Assembly: GCF_900109925.1 (NCBI RefSeq)
Contig: NZ_FOBW01000015.1
Span: 1-64,000, forward strand
DNA from: Mesobacillus persicus
Lineage (GTDB): Bacteria; Bacillota; Bacilli; Bacillales; Cytobacillaceae
Direction: 5' to 3'
DNA: 64,000 nucleotides
This document shows, in pieces, positions 25,727 through 35,740 of this stretch. Numbering within the stretch: the first letter of the stretch is position 1; the number at the start of each line of letters is the position of its first letter. The notes below the pieces were generated by a model that did not search any database, was not told where the DNA came from, and was given only the letters and a program-made list of their open reading frames with translations. The position numbers and the translations under genes are program-made.

Positions 25727-26483
25727 TCGCGCTACCCCCTAAGTAAGCCTTAATAACGGCATCATTATTTTTAATCTGCTCTGGTGTCCCCTCGGCAATT
25801 TTCTCCCCGTAGTTTAACACCATGATTTTATCTGCTAGCTTCATAATCATCGACATCTTGTGTTCAATCAGACAAACGGTCACGCCACTTTTAACCATTT
25901 TCTGCATCAACAATGCAAGGCCTTCGGTTTCGTCTGGATTCACACCAGCCGCTGGTTCGTCAAGGAAGATAATCTCCGGATCTGTTGCTAACCCTAGTGC
26001 AAACGCGACCCGCTTTTTCTCTTCCTGTGATAAGCTCCCTGCTAGTTTATAAGCAACATCTGTCAATCCTACAAACTCGAGAACCTCAATCGCCTTATCT
26101 TTACATTGCTTTTCTTCCTGCTTTAACCGTTTCGTTCGTAAAATCGCATCAAATAGATTCGATTTTGTTCGCAGGCGATGGCCAACAATAACATTATCAA
26201 GAACAGTCGCCTGATCAAATAGATTCGTTGTTTGGAAGGTTCTAGCCACACCTAATTCTGCAATTTTATTTGATGGTAGCTTTGTAATGTCTTTCCCCTT
26301 AAAAATGACCTGGCCTGAGGTAGGAGGATGGAAACCGCTAATCAGGTTAAAGAAGGTCGATTTTCCTGCACCGTTTGGACCGATGATGGCATTGATTTTC
26401 CCTTGTTCGATAGCAAAGTCTACATTATTAACGGCTGTGTTTCCGCCGAATCTCTTCGTTAAATTCTTCGTCTCCAAGAACAT
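25719..26483 (-). CDS. ABC transporter ATPase, LivG type
   Basis: A 254-residue ATPase: Walker A GPNGAGKSTF, the LivG-typical GVARTFQTTNLFDQATVLDNV, signature LSQEEKKRVAFALGLA (LSQEE in place of LSGGQ), Walker B IIFLDEPAAGVNPDE and LIEHKMSMIMKLADKI. The changed signature Gly residues are a small oddity for the family. It lies 14 bases after livM. Confidence 0.9.
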   Translation of the reverse strand: MFLETKNLTKRFGGNTAVNNVDFAIEQGKINAIIGPNGAGKSTFFNLISGFHPPTSGQVIFKGKDITKLPSNKIAELGVARTFQTTNLFDQATVLDNVIVGHRLRTKSNLFDAILRTKRLKQEEKQCKDKAIEVLEFVGLTDVAYKLAGSLSQEEKKRVAFALGLATDPEIIFLDEPAAGVNPDETEGLALLMQKMVKSGVTVCLIEHKMSMIMKLADKIMVLNYGEKIAEGTPEQIKNNDAVIKAYLGGSASA

Positions 26484-26497
26484 ATAATCTTCCTCCT

Positions 26498-27529
26498 TTA
26501 CCCGTTTTTATTTGATGCAGCAGATGATTCCTGAGTAGAGATCATTTGCTGATTTTGATTTTTATTTTGCTTTTGATGCTTTTTGGCCTGGCGTTTCATC
26601 TTCCATTCAATAAATCCACCTGAGATTCCCCTTGGATAAAAGATAACCAAAAGAGTAAGGATTGGACCAAAGATCATCATTCTATAATCCTGTAAAAATT
26701 GTAGCTGTTGGGAAACCCATACAATGAGAATCGTCCCAATAACAGGTCCTGACAATGTCCCGATCCCGCCAACTATCAAATAAGTAAGAATATCGAATGT
26801 AATGGTAATGTAGCCGATATCCGGACCAATAAAGCGAATAAACGATGCATAAAGTGCACCTGCAAGGCCGGCAAAGAAGGTTGAAATGACAAACACCAAT
26901 AGTTTGTTAGTCATCGTATTAATTCCGATTGTTTGGGCAAGATCTTCACTATTACGGATGGCGATAAACGTTCTTCCCGTTAAGGAATGGACGATTCGGT
27001 ACATCACTAAAATAGAGAGTAATAAAAAGGACAAGACTAAATAATAATTTGAAACTGGTGTTGTAAAGGTTATCGGTCCAATGTTTCCTGGTCCTGGAAT
27101 ACCAATCAAACCACGGATACCACCTGTTAAGCTATCCCATTTATCAATAATAAGATAAATGATGTAGCCCACACACATCGTGTAAATCGCAAAGAAATGC
27201 TCCTTCGTTCGTAATGAGATCAAACCGACTAACAAACCTAATATACTTGTGATGATGAGTGCTAATACAAAGGCTAACCAATAATTGAGCTCTGCCTTTG
27301 TCGTTAACAACGATAACGAATAGGCTCCAATCGCGAAAAATCCAGCGTGTGCAAGCGATAGATAACCCGTATATCCTGCGAGAAGATTCAGACCATATAC
27401 GGCGATCATCCAAATAAAGGCGAGTGTCATGATATGAATTAAGTAATTATTATTGGTTATGAACGGGAACACGATTGCAAAGAGAATTAAAATTGCAATA
27501 ACATTCCTTTGTTTAAAAATAGAAGCCAT
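26498..27529 (-). CDS. Branched-chain-type ABC permease, LivM
   Basis: The ATG at 27529 (MASIFKQRN) overlaps the livH stop as TGATG; a TTG one codon upstream is also possible. The 343-residue protein has about ten helices and family segments YTGYLSLAHAGFFAIGAY, SLRTKEHFFAIYTM, FIAIRNSEDLAQTIGI and YLIVGGIGTLSGPVIG. A hydrophilic tail rich in Gln and Asn (KKHQKQNKNQNQQ) is longer than in most relatives. Confidence 0.9.
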   Translation of the reverse strand: MASIFKQRNVIAILILFAIVFPFITNNNYLIHIMTLAFIWMIAVYGLNLLAGYTGYLSLAHAGFFAIGAYSLSLLTTKAELNYWLAFVLALIITSILGLLVGLISLRTKEHFFAIYTMCVGYIIYLIIDKWDSLTGGIRGLIGIPGPGNIGPITFTTPVSNYYLVLSFLLLSILVMYRIVHSLTGRTFIAIRNSEDLAQTIGINTMTNKLLVFVISTFFAGLAGALYASFIRFIGPDIGYITITFDILTYLIVGGIGTLSGPVIGTILIVWVSQQLQFLQDYRMMIFGPILTLLVIFYPRGISGGFIEWKMKRQAKKHQKQNKNQNQQMISTQESSAASNKNG

Positions 27530-28395
27530 CAATGTCCCCCCTTAGCTGGAAATAATCCATTCGGTTTAATTGTCAAGATGAGTACTAATAGAACAAACGC
27601 AATTAAGTCTTTGTAATCATTCGAAATATAAGTAGCACCTAGACTCTCTGTAAACCCTAGAATGTAACCACCCATAATTGCACCTGGAATACTTCCCATT
27701 CCACCAAGGATGATGATAACGAATGCCTTTGTTAGGACCAGATGTCCCATCCCAGGGAATACTAGATTAATAGGAGCAGCTAATGAAACCGCGATTGCAG
27801 CCAAGGCACCTGAGATTAAAAACGTAAGCATCGCGACGCGATTCGTATTGATCCCTACAAGATTAGCTCCCTCACGGTTTTGCGACATCGCAATGATGGT
27901 CGCTCCCGTAAAAGTCTTCTTCAAGAAGAAGTATAATAAGGCCATAACAACGACTGTAGCGACGATAATCAATAATCGTTGCATCGTTAAGGTAACGCCT
28001 GCAAAGTTGACAACCTGCCCGTATGGAGATGTCATTGTCTGGTAATCTGCTCCCCAAACAAATTGCACGAGTGCTTCAAGGAAAAGCATGATTCCGATGG
28101 CCGCGATTTTATCATGAATCGCTGGTGCATGTCTGAGCGGATGGAAAACCAATCTCTCCATAAGGACAGCAAGACCTCCAACGACAACACACGATACTAC
28201 AATTGCTATCCAATAGTTTAAGCCTGCCTGTGTCATCATCGTCAAAGTAATATAACCACCGACCATGTACAAAGCACCATGGGCAAAGTTCGGGATATGT
28301 AAGATCCCATAAACAAGTGTCAAACCTAGTGCGACTAGACTGTATACGCTACCTAATGTCAAACCATTAAACAGCTGCTGAATTAATACATCCAT
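27529..28395 (-). CDS. Branched-chain-type ABC permease, LivH
   Basis: A 288-residue permease with about eight helices: LIQQLFNGLTLGSVYSLVAL, HIPNFAHGALYMVGGYIT, AISMSQNREGANLVGINTNR-like EAA loop (here IIAMSQNREGANLVGI), and VIIILGGMGSIPGAIMGGYI. GGGGGAG precedes the ATG. It is the first gene of the transporter block and follows the AMP-dependent ligase gene by 62 bases. Confidence 0.9.
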   Translation of the reverse strand: MDVLIQQLFNGLTLGSVYSLVALGLTLVYGILHIPNFAHGALYMVGGYITLTMMTQAGLNYWIAIVVSCVVVGGLAVLMERLVFHPLRHAPAIHDKIAAIGIMLFLEALVQFVWGADYQTMTSPYGQVVNFAGVTLTMQRLLIIVATVVVMALLYFFLKKTFTGATIIAMSQNREGANLVGINTNRVAMLTFLISGALAAIAVSLAAPINLVFPGMGHLVLTKAFVIIILGGMGSIPGAIMGGYILGFTESLGATYISNDYKDLIAFVLLVLILTIKPNGLFPAKGGH

Positions 28396-28457
28396 TGTTC
28401 TCCCCCTGTTCGCATGAATTCACCTGCGGAAATTCCCTTTTGTATGAATTCTATTTT

Positions 28458-30131
28458 TTATTGTGTTTGCCCAGCTTTTTGTCTTTCCTCATCTTGGAGC
28501 TGGCGCCAAAGGATTTTCCCGCTGCTTGTCATTGGGAATTGCTGTTTAAATTCCACTTCACGTGGATATTTATAAGCAGCCATATGTTCTTTTGCCCACT
28601 CAATGATTTCTTCCTCTGTGACCTTGCCTACATAATCTTCATTTAAAATCACAAACGCCTTGACTGATTCACCGCGTCGGGGATCAGGCACTCCTACCAC
28701 GCAAGCCTGTTGGATGGCTGGGTTTTTGTAGAGATATGATTCCACTTCGGTTGGCCATACTTTAAACCCCGAAGCATTGATCATCCGTTTGACACGATCG
28801 ACAATGAAGAAATAACCTTCCTCATCATATCGGCCAATATCACCTGTGCGGAAAAATGTCTTTCCACCTAATTCAATAAACGAATCGCGGTTTTCATCAT
28901 CGCGATTATAATAGCCAACCATGACCTGAGGTCCGTTGACGATAATTTCTCCAATTTCTCCTACTCCAAGTTCCTTTAGAGAGGCTGGTTCGATAATCCT
29001 AGCGTCCACATCGAACGATGGTACCCCTAAGCACTGCATCTTTGGACGATGGCCTGGATTAAAATGGGTTTGCGCAATCGTTTCAGATAGTCCGTAGCCT
29101 TCAATAAATCGGAGACCAGTCAACTGGTACAACTTCTCACCGACTGCTTCCGGCAAAGCAGCTCCGCCACCAGAAAGGTAAGTTAATGAAGCAATATCTT
29201 CTTTCTTCAATTTCGAATTGGAAACAAAATCGACAATCATTGTGGCAATTGCGCACCAATGCGTACATTGATTTTGCTTAATCAATTCCACGGCCGTTTC
29301 ACGATTCCATCTTGTCATAATTACCATCGTGCCACCGCTATAGATTGGCATATGCATGCTGTGAACCATCCCTGTCACATGAAACAATGGCAACGTCATC
29401 AGATGAACGGAATTTGGCGAGACACTTGACCAATGGAACGCTCCAACCGTATTCGCTTGTACGGAATAATTCGTATGCATACAGCCTTTAGGCAGGCCTG
29501 TTGTTCCAGATGTGTAAGGTAGAACAGCAAGGTCCTTGGCTGAAGTCGTATGTTCACCCGGTTGAAGATTGGCTTCAATCGCATTCATCCATAAGTGATG
29601 TCCCGTTTCTGTCAGAACCGCTCTCTTAGCATCAACTTCTGGTGGCACATTTCCTTTGAAATCTTCCGCAGCATAATCCGAATAGGCGGCAATTACCACG
29701 TTTTCAAGCGAAGTCGTACCAAGTAACGGCTGGACCTTTTCATACAATTCTTGACCAGCTAGGGCTGTATGAATTTCCGCATCCTTAATGTAGAAGGATA
29801 ATTCATTGGCAGTAAGCATTGGGTTGATTGGCACAACCACCGCATTAGCTCTTAAAATTGCGTAAAAGCTAATCACAAATTGCGGGGAGTTTTGCATAAA
29901 CAGCAGAACCTTTTCTCCTTTGGCAACACCTAGCTTATTTTGAAGATAACCAGCAAGCGCTGTCACCTGCTCATCCAATTCTCGGTAAGTAAGGCTATTC
30001 CCGTAATACAAAATTGCCTGGTTTTCTGGGTATCTCCTAGCGCTGACCTGGAGGTTCTCATATAACGAGGTTTGCGGAACGCTTAAAGATGTCGGCACGT
30101 TTGGCCAATGATCATGATGAAGGGTTAACAT
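28458..30131 (-). CDS. AMP-forming acyl-CoA synthetase
   Basis: A 557-residue ligase of the ANL superfamily. Seen: the ATP loop LPYTSGTTGLPKGCMH near residue 205-220, EGYGLSETIAQTHFNP, YFRTGD-like FFRTGDIGRYDEEGYFFIVDR, the hinge KRMINASGFKVWPTEVES and the catalytic Lys in MTSSGKILWR. It makes an acyl-CoA from the acid, ATP and CoA. It sits between the importer and the hydrolase gene, so the imported acid is the likely substrate. Chain type cannot be told from sequence reading. Confidence 0.88.
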   Translation of the reverse strand: MLTLHHDHWPNVPTSLSVPQTSLYENLQVSARRYPENQAILYYGNSLTYRELDEQVTALAGYLQNKLGVAKGEKVLLFMQNSPQFVISFYAILRANAVVVPINPMLTANELSFYIKDAEIHTALAGQELYEKVQPLLGTTSLENVVIAAYSDYAAEDFKGNVPPEVDAKRAVLTETGHHLWMNAIEANLQPGEHTTSAKDLAVLPYTSGTTGLPKGCMHTNYSVQANTVGAFHWSSVSPNSVHLMTLPLFHVTGMVHSMHMPIYSGGTMVIMTRWNRETAVELIKQNQCTHWCAIATMIVDFVSNSKLKKEDIASLTYLSGGGAALPEAVGEKLYQLTGLRFIEGYGLSETIAQTHFNPGHRPKMQCLGVPSFDVDARIIEPASLKELGVGEIGEIIVNGPQVMVGYYNRDDENRDSFIELGGKTFFRTGDIGRYDEEGYFFIVDRVKRMINASGFKVWPTEVESYLYKNPAIQQACVVGVPDPRRGESVKAFVILNEDYVGKVTEEEIIEWAKEHMAAYKYPREVEFKQQFPMTSSGKILWRQLQDEERQKAGQTQ

Positions 30132-30156
30132 ACATACATCTCTCCTTTATAAAGAG

Positions 30157-31113
30157 TTACTTTGAAAGGTCTGATACATTCGTCACGAACTTTGCTTTCA
30201 ACTCACTAGCAATTTCACTAACTGCCTTCTTTCCATCTGTTAAAAATTCGGTCATTCCAAGGAATCCGTGAATCATTCCTGGGTAACAAACATATCTCAC
30301 TTCTACACCGGCATCCTTTAATTTGTTGGCAAATGCCTCGCCACCATCACATAATGGATCGAATTCAGCTGTCATGATAAAAGCTGGCGGCAATTGCTTA
30401 GTTGCTGCATCGGGAATTAGCATTGGTGCAGCTAGTGGACTTGCTGTGTCATCTACACTCGTTAAGTACTGCTCACGGAACCATTCCATCGTACCCTTGG
30501 TTAAGTAGTAGCCTTCACTATACTTTTCATAAGACTCTGTGGGTTCAAAGCTAGTAGATGGATAAAGTAGCATTTGGTAAGCAATCTCCAAATCCTTCCG
30601 CTCTACAGCTAGATAAGTAACGGCCGCCGCTAAGTTTCCACCTGCGCTATCTCCACCGACAGCAATCCTTTTCGGATCAACACCAATCTCGCTAGCATGC
30701 TCATAGGCCCACTTAGCCGCAAGATAGGCATCTTCGACTGGTTCTGGGAACTTACTTTCTGGCGCAAGCCCATAATCAACCGAAACAACAATACACCCTG
30801 ATTCTGCAGCAACCGTATGGCAAAGCGCATCATGCGTTTCGATATTCCCGATGACCCAGCCACCACCATGATAGTAAACAAGCGCGCCGGTCAGACCACT
30901 TACTTCCGGAGTGTATATCCGAATCGCGATTTCCTTCTCCGCTCCTTGAATCATCCGATCCTCGGTCTTCACCTTTTTTTCTGCTTTTGACATCATTGTC
31001 GCCGAGGTGATAAATGCCTGACGTGCTTCCTGAACACCTAGTTGTTCTAATGGTGGAAGCCCCCTTGATTCCATCATTTGTAGCAAGAATTGAACTTGAG
31101 GATGTACACCCAT
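30157..31113 (-). CDS. Alpha/beta hydrolase, hormone-sensitive-lipase-like
   Basis: A 318-residue carboxylesterase: oxyanion motif VYYHGGGWVIG (near 80-90), nucleophile VGGDSAGGNLAAAV, acid TAEFDPLCDGGEAF and His in YPGMIHGFLGM, so the triad is complete. HSL-family enzymes hydrolyse short- and medium-chain esters. It may free the acid or alcohol that the pathway uses. AGGAG lies upstream, and a near-perfect cre lies 22 bases before the start. Confidence 0.88.
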   Translation of the reverse strand: MGVHPQVQFLLQMMESRGLPPLEQLGVQEARQAFITSATMMSKAEKKVKTEDRMIQGAEKEIAIRIYTPEVSGLTGALVYYHGGGWVIGNIETHDALCHTVAAESGCIVVSVDYGLAPESKFPEPVEDAYLAAKWAYEHASEIGVDPKRIAVGGDSAGGNLAAAVTYLAVERKDLEIAYQMLLYPSTSFEPTESYEKYSEGYYLTKGTMEWFREQYLTSVDDTASPLAAPMLIPDAATKQLPPAFIMTAEFDPLCDGGEAFANKLKDAGVEVRYVCYPGMIHGFLGMTEFLTDGKKAVSEIASELKAKFVTNVSDLSK

Positions 31114-31134
31114 TTTGATATCACTCCTTTATTG

Positions 31135-31148
31135 TGAAAGCGCTTTTA
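31135..31148 (-). promoter_or_regulatory. Probable CcpA cre site
   Basis: TGAAAGCGCTTTTA matches the cre consensus TGWAANCGNTNWCA at all but one position. It is 22 bases upstream of the hydrolase ATG, so CcpA bound here would block transcription into the hydrolase, ligase and transporter genes. Confidence 0.6.
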
Positions 31149-31208
31149 TTCCTTATATTTAAAATTTTCAGACATAAGAAGGTAGAATGGTCATACACTA
31201 TTAGTAGC

Positions 31209-31784
31209 CTAGACGAGCTTTTGAGTTTTGACCCCTTTTAAAATAATGTCTGTGAAAATGACTGCGAGCTCCTCTTCTGAAACATCCCCATCGGGGTTAT
31301 ACCAGTAATAACTCCAATTCATAATCCCGAGAATCCCAAATGTCAACATATCAGCTGGAATCGTGGTTTTAAATTCTCCCTCACTGATGCCAGATTCAAT
31401 TAAGCTTTGATAATTTTTGCGAAATAAATTTCGCTTTAATCGGATCTCCTCAACATGTTTGTCACTAAGATGCCTCATCTCCCGAAAGAAGATGCGAGCA
31501 CTCTCTTTATTCGTTCTTATATTGCTTATGACCATATAAATAATTCCATGTAATTTCTCGGTACAATCCTTCTCTTCGTCCCCTAAAATTCTCTCTTGCT
31601 GGTCAATGAGATCATCAATATAGTTTAAATGAATATCTCTCAGCAGTTCTTGCTTGCTTTTAAAATAATAGTAGAAGGTCCCCTTTGTAACATTTAACAC
31701 TTCAACAATGTCTTTAATTGAAGTAGCCGTGAACCCCTTTTGATCAAACAACTGAATACTGGCTTCAACGATTCTATTCTTCAT
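31209..31784 (-). CDS. TetR-family regulator of the catabolic cluster
   Basis: About 191 residues from the ATG at 31784 (MKNRIVEASIQLF), which has GAGGGG upstream; the frame is open to an ATG at 31805. The N-terminal helix-turn-helix reads FTATSIKDIVEVLNVTKGTFYYYFKSKQELL; the C-terminal domain is all helical and includes ARIFFREMRHLSDKHVEEI. It resembles FadR/KstR-like regulators of acyl-CoA metabolism, whose effectors are acyl-CoAs. It follows the thiolase gene, and palindromes at 35137 and 40919 are candidate operators. Confidence 0.87.
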   Translation of the reverse strand: MKNRIVEASIQLFDQKGFTATSIKDIVEVLNVTKGTFYYYFKSKQELLRDIHLNYIDDLIDQQERILGDEEKDCTEKLHGIIYMVISNIRTNKESARIFFREMRHLSDKHVEEIRLKRNLFRKNYQSLIESGISEGEFKTTIPADMLTFGILGIMNWSYYWYNPDGDVSEEELAVIFTDIILKGVKTQKLV

Positions 31785-31879
31785 GGCATTGCGCCCCTCG
31801 TTCATCTTCGAAACAAATTCTGGATGGTAAGGAACGGAGCCGGAAAAACGTCTCCGACCCCCGTCCCTTTCCCTCCATA

Positions 31880-33052
31880 TTACCGCTCATTTTCGATGAT
31901 GGTCGCGATTCCCTGTCCTCCGCCGATACAAGCTGTAATTAACGCATATCGACCACCAGAACGCTTCAACTCATAAATAGCCTTCGTTGTTAAAATTGCA
32001 CCGGTTGCCCCGAGTGGGTGACCATGAGCAATGGCTCCACCATTGACATTTACTTTTTCTAAATTCATGTTCAACTCACGATTACAAGCAAGCACCTGAG
32101 CCGCAAATGCTTCATTAATTTCAATTAGGTCCATATCATCCATCGATAACCCTGAGCGCTCAAGCACTTTCTTTGTTGCCGGAACAGGGCCAATCCCCAT
32201 AATATTCGGATCCACGCCTGAAACCGCATATGCTCGAACCGTTGCTAAAGGAGTAACCCCTAACTCTTCTGCTTTTTCGCGTGACATAACCACAACAGCT
32301 GAAGCGGCATCATTAAGACCTGAAGAACTACCGGCAGTGACCGAACCACCTTTTAAGAACGCTGGTGGAAGCTTTTGCAAAGCCTCAATTGTTGTTTGCG
32401 GTCTTGGATGTTCATCCGTCTTGAACACAATCGGCTCCCCTTTACGAACAGGAATTGTAATCGGAACAATCTGCTCATCAAAGCGGCCTTCCTCCATTGC
32501 TTTTGCCATCCGCTGCTGGCTCGTAAACGCGAACTCATCCTGCTCTTCTCTTGTCACATTATACTTTTCAGCAAGGTTTTCAGCCGTAATTCCCATTGGT
32601 GGATCCCCAATTTCCTTTGGAGACAATTGCGACTTCTTAAAACTTGGTGGCATTGCGCTATATGGCTTTTCCGGACGCTCCATCAAGTATGGAGCGCGGC
32701 TCATGCTTTCTGTACCACCAGCGACATAAATATCTCCGTCACCAGCCATAATTGCTTGAGCGGCTAAATTGATGGCATTGATTCCTGATCCACATTGGCG
32801 ATCAACTGTTAAGCCAGGAATATTGATTGACAGCCCTGTCTGTAAAGCTGTTAATCTAGCAATATTTCCTCCACCGCTCAATACGTTTCCAAAAATAACA
32901 TCATCAATTTGCTCTGGGTCCACGTTTGCACGTTTTACCGCTTCCTTAATGACTTCAGCCCCAAACACATGTGCAGGCACAGAAGCTAATGCACTCCCCT
33001 GTCTCCCGATTGCTGTTCGAACAGCTGAGACAATGACTGCGTCTCTTTTCAT
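31880..33052 (-). CDS. Acetyl-CoA acyltransferase (thiolase)
   Basis: A 390-residue thiolase with all three catalytic signatures: VDRQCGSGINAINLA (Cys near 87), NVNGGAIAHGHPLGATG (His near 348) and ITACIGGGQGIATII (Cys near 378). It cleaves 3-ketoacyl-CoA with CoA to give acetyl-CoA, or propionyl-CoA from a branched chain. It is the last enzyme step of the set ACAD, SDR, thiolase encoded in this order, and lies just before the TetR gene. Confidence 0.92.
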   Translation of the reverse strand: MKRDAVIVSAVRTAIGRQGSALASVPAHVFGAEVIKEAVKRANVDPEQIDDVIFGNVLSGGGNIARLTALQTGLSINIPGLTVDRQCGSGINAINLAAQAIMAGDGDIYVAGGTESMSRAPYLMERPEKPYSAMPPSFKKSQLSPKEIGDPPMGITAENLAEKYNVTREEQDEFAFTSQQRMAKAMEEGRFDEQIVPITIPVRKGEPIVFKTDEHPRPQTTIEALQKLPPAFLKGGSVTAGSSSGLNDAASAVVVMSREKAEELGVTPLATVRAYAVSGVDPNIMGIGPVPATKKVLERSGLSMDDMDLIEINEAFAAQVLACNRELNMNLEKVNVNGGAIAHGHPLGATGAILTTKAIYELKRSGGRYALITACIGGGQGIATIIENER

Positions 33053-33102
33053 ATTAGAATCCCCCTTTGTTCGTCTGAAACTTTATTCATTAAAATGTAT
33101 CA

Positions 33103-33876
33103 TTACATTGCATTTGTCCCGCCATCGACGACAATTGTTTCTCCCGTCATGAAATCAGAGGCTTTAGAAGCTAGTAATAAGGCAATTCCTTTTAGGTCGC
33201 TCTCTGTACCATACTTTCGTAACGGTGTACCTTCTAAAATTCCATTACCGCCTTTTTCTAACAAGCCCTTAGACATTTTCGTTGGAAAAAATCCAGGAGC
33301 AATTGCGTTTACATAAATTCCTTTAGGGCCCCATTTAACAGCCAAGTCCTTTGTGAATGTAATGACAGCTCCCTTACTCGCATTGTAGCCGATCGCATCC
33401 ATAAACTCAGGTCTTGATCCCTTAAACCCGGCAACAGATGCAATGTTGATGATTTTTCCGTATTGCTGTTCAATCATCACTTTGCCGACTGCTTGGGACA
33501 TGAGGAAAGTTCCCGTTACATTTACATTCATTACCTTATTCCAAGCTTCAAGTGGCATTTCTTCCGCAGGCGCACCCCATGAAGCACCACTATTGTTAAC
33601 AAGGATATCGATACGGCCAAACTTTTCGAGTGCCGCCTTTACAACGCTGTTCACATCTTCTTGGCTTGTAACATCACATTTTAGTGCCAATGTCTCTACA
33701 CCAAGCTTCTTCATTTTCTCAGCCACTTCTACACATGCTTCTTCTTTTCTTGAGCAAAGAACTAGATTCGCTCCGGCTTCAGCAAACCCTTCAGCGATTT
33801 GTTCGCCTAGTCCTCTTCCGCCTCCTGTGATAATCGCTGTTTTTCCTTTTAGGTCAAATAATTCTTTTATATGCAC
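33103..33876 (-). CDS. Short-chain dehydrogenase/reductase
   Basis: A 257-residue classical SDR: cofactor loop ITGGGRGLGEQIA, NNSGASWG, the catalytic Ser in INIASVAGF and YNASKGAVITFTKDLA with Tyr and Lys. CSRKEEAC after strand 2 suggests NADP(H) or mixed use. Probably a hydroxyacyl-CoA or sugar-alcohol type oxidoreductase; its place between ACAD and thiolase genes favours 3-hydroxyacyl-CoA oxidation. Only 21 bases separate it from the ACAD gene. Confidence 0.87.
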   Translation of the reverse strand: MHIKELFDLKGKTAIITGGGRGLGEQIAEGFAEAGANLVLCSRKEEACVEVAEKMKKLGVETLALKCDVTSQEDVNSVVKAALEKFGRIDILVNNSGASWGAPAEEMPLEAWNKVMNVNVTGTFLMSQAVGKVMIEQQYGKIINIASVAGFKGSRPEFMDAIGYNASKGAVITFTKDLAVKWGPKGIYVNAIAPGFFPTKMSKGLLEKGGNGILEGTPLRKYGTESDLKGIALLLASKASDFMTGETIVVDGGTNAM

Positions 33877-33897
33877 GGTTGACTTCCTCTCCTCGAA

Positions 33898-35103
33898 TTA
33901 AAGATATTTTTTAAGTTCGTTTCTTGCAATCGCACGACGGTGAACTTCATCCGGACCATCGGCAAGTCTTAATGTACGGATATTCGCCCAGCTTGCAGCA
34001 AGTGGAGTATCCTCACTTACACCAGCAGCTCCAAACGCTTGGATTGCGCGGTCAATAACGTTTAACGCCATATTCGGTGCAACAACCTTGATCATGGCAA
34101 TTTCTGCTTTCGCTTCCTTATTTCCAACCTTATCCATCATATCCGCTGCTTTTAAAGTGAGAAGTCTTGCCTGCTCGATTTCAATTCTTGAATCGGCAAT
34201 CCATTCCTGAATGACCCCTTGTTGAGCCAATTTCTTACCAAATGCTTCACGTTCTTGAACACGCTTACATAACAACTCTAATGCACGCTCAGCCGCACCA
34301 ATCGTTCTCATACAGTGATGGATTCTGCCAGGTCCTAGGCGACCTTGAGCAATCGCAAATCCCTTTCCTTCACCCCAAAGCATATTAGAGGCTGGTACAC
34401 GAACATCTTTATATTCAATTTCTGCATGACCATGTGGTGCATGATCATAACCGAAAACTGGTAGAACTCGTTTAATTGTTACTCCTGGTGTATCAAGAGG
34501 TACTAGAATCATAGATTGTTGTTCATGCTTTGCTGCGTTAGGATCGTTCTTTCCCATAACAATCGCAATCTTACAACGTGGGTCACCTGCACCAGAAGAC
34601 CACCATTTTGTTCCATTGATGACGTATTCGTCACCGTCACGGATGATACTCGCTTCGATATTCGTTGCATCAGAGGAAGCAACATCCGGTTCTGTCATCG
34701 AGAAGCAAGAACGAATTTCCCCACTTAACAATGGCTTCAACCATTTTTCTTTATGCTCTTCTTTACCATAACGTACTAGCACTTCCATATTTCCAGTATC
34801 TGGTGCTGCACAGTTGAATACTTCAGGAGCGATACTAGATCGGCCCATGATTTCACAAAGTGGAGCATATTCAAGATTAGTCAGACCAGCACCCAATTCA
34901 CTTTCAGGCAAGAATAAATTCCATAGTCCATTATCTTTCGCCTTCTGCTTTAATTCTTCCATGATTGGAGGCACTTTACCAAAACGATCTTGCGGATCGA
35001 TTTGTTCATAATACAATTTTTCATTTGGGTACACATAATCTTCCATAAACTTAGTTAGTTTCTGTTGGAGCTCTTTTACCTTATCAGTATAAGTAAAATC
35101 CAT
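33898..35103 (-). CDS. Acyl-CoA dehydrogenase (second copy, operon with SDR and thiolase)
   Basis: The ATG at 35103 ([12 protein letters not shown]) has AAGGAG upstream; the frame extends three codons to a GTG. The 401-residue protein has [18 protein letters not shown] and [13 protein letters not shown] (FAD and substrate loops), [19 protein letters not shown] and a C-terminal [19 protein letters not shown]. It resembles the ACAD10/11-like branch. I do not see the Glu in the usual YEG position; DGPDEVH stands there. It introduces an alpha-beta double bond into an acyl-CoA. Confidence 0.88.
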   Translation of the reverse strand: MDFTYTDKVKELQQKLTKFMEDYVYPNEKLYYEQIDPQDRFGKVPPIMEELKQKAKDNGLWNLFLPESELGAGLTNLEYAPLCEIMGRSSIAPEVFNCAAPDTGNMEVLVRYGKEEHKEKWLKPLLSGEIRSCFSMTEPDVASSDATNIEASIIRDGDEYVINGTKWWSSGAGDPRCKIAIVMGKNDPNAAKHEQQSMILVPLDTPGVTIKRVLPVFGYDHAPHGHAEIEYKDVRVPASNMLWGEGKGFAIAQGRLGPGRIHHCMRTIGAAERALELLCKRVQEREAFGKKLAQQGVIQEWIADSRIEIEQARLLTLKAADMMDKVGNKEAKAEIAMIKVVAPNMALNVIDRAIQAFGAAGVSEDTPLAASWANIRTLRLADGPDEVHRRAIARNELKKYL

Positions 35104-35136
35104 TTCGAACACTCCTTATATATTTTTCTCTTACGC

Positions 35137-35154
35137 GTACTAACTAGTCGGTAT
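35137..35154. promoter_or_regulatory. Palindrome, probable TetR operator before the second ACAD gene
   Basis: GTACTAACTAGTCGGTAT matches the palindrome at 40919-40938 at 14 of 18 positions and lies 34 bases before the ATG. The shared shape is AACNNGTY in the centre, like the core of KstR-type TetR operators. Confidence 0.6.
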
Positions 35155-35300
35155 GTAACTACCAACAATAATAAACAAAATTTTTGCAATATTCAACGGC
35201 GAATTTTGTCGTAAAATAAATATATTTTCCGAACCTTAGAATAACCTACCCCTGCTCAGGGACGATAAATTTATACCTCTATAATAATAGAAGAATTCCA

Positions 35301-35699
35301 TTACCTATTAATTTTATAAACCCCTGAACCTTTCGCGATTAATCTATCATCCTCGTCAAGGATCTCAGATTCCACCGCTGCAATTTTATATCCTTGTTGA
35401 ATAATTTTTGCTGTTGCATAAATCACACCCGAATTGGTACCTGCTAGATAATGGACATTTTGATTAATCGCTGTAACACCTGTTTCGTAAACAGACCTGA
35501 GTGCTACGGTTTGAATGGTATCGAGCATTGCAGCATGTACTCCTCCATGAAGGTTTTGCTGGATGTTTAGGTGTTTTGCCTCGATTGATAGTTTTACTAC
35601 TATATCTTTTCCTTCTCGCTCAATCGTTTCGAATCCTAGATGTTTAATAAAAGAATTTTTTTCAAACCAATCCATTTTTGCATCGTTTACAGCGACCAT
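35301..35699 (-). CDS. PaaI-type hotdog thioesterase
   Basis: A 132-residue hotdog-fold protein. The motif NLHGGVHAAMLDTIQTVAL (near 49-67) is the PaaI active-site helix with HGG, followed by NQNVHYLAGTNSGVIYATA. It should hydrolyse an acyl-CoA, perhaps to rescue CoA from dead-end intermediates. It lies 41 bases from a second, diverged hotdog gene, and the two may form one oligomer. Confidence 0.82.
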   Translation of the reverse strand: MVAVNDAKMDWFEKNSFIKHLGFETIEREGKDIVVKLSIEAKHLNIQQNLHGGVHAAMLDTIQTVALRSVYETGVTAINQNVHYLAGTNSGVIYATAKIIQQGYKIAAVESEILDEDDRLIAKGSGVYKINR

Positions 35700-35740
35700 T
35701 ACACTACACCCCCTTTCAAACTAGCAATATTCGACTTTCA

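Noticed and set aside
33898-35103. Reading the second acyl-CoA dehydrogenase as a pseudogene because the usual catalytic Glu is not in place
   Set aside because: The frame is intact and full length, and some branches of the family place the base elsewhere.
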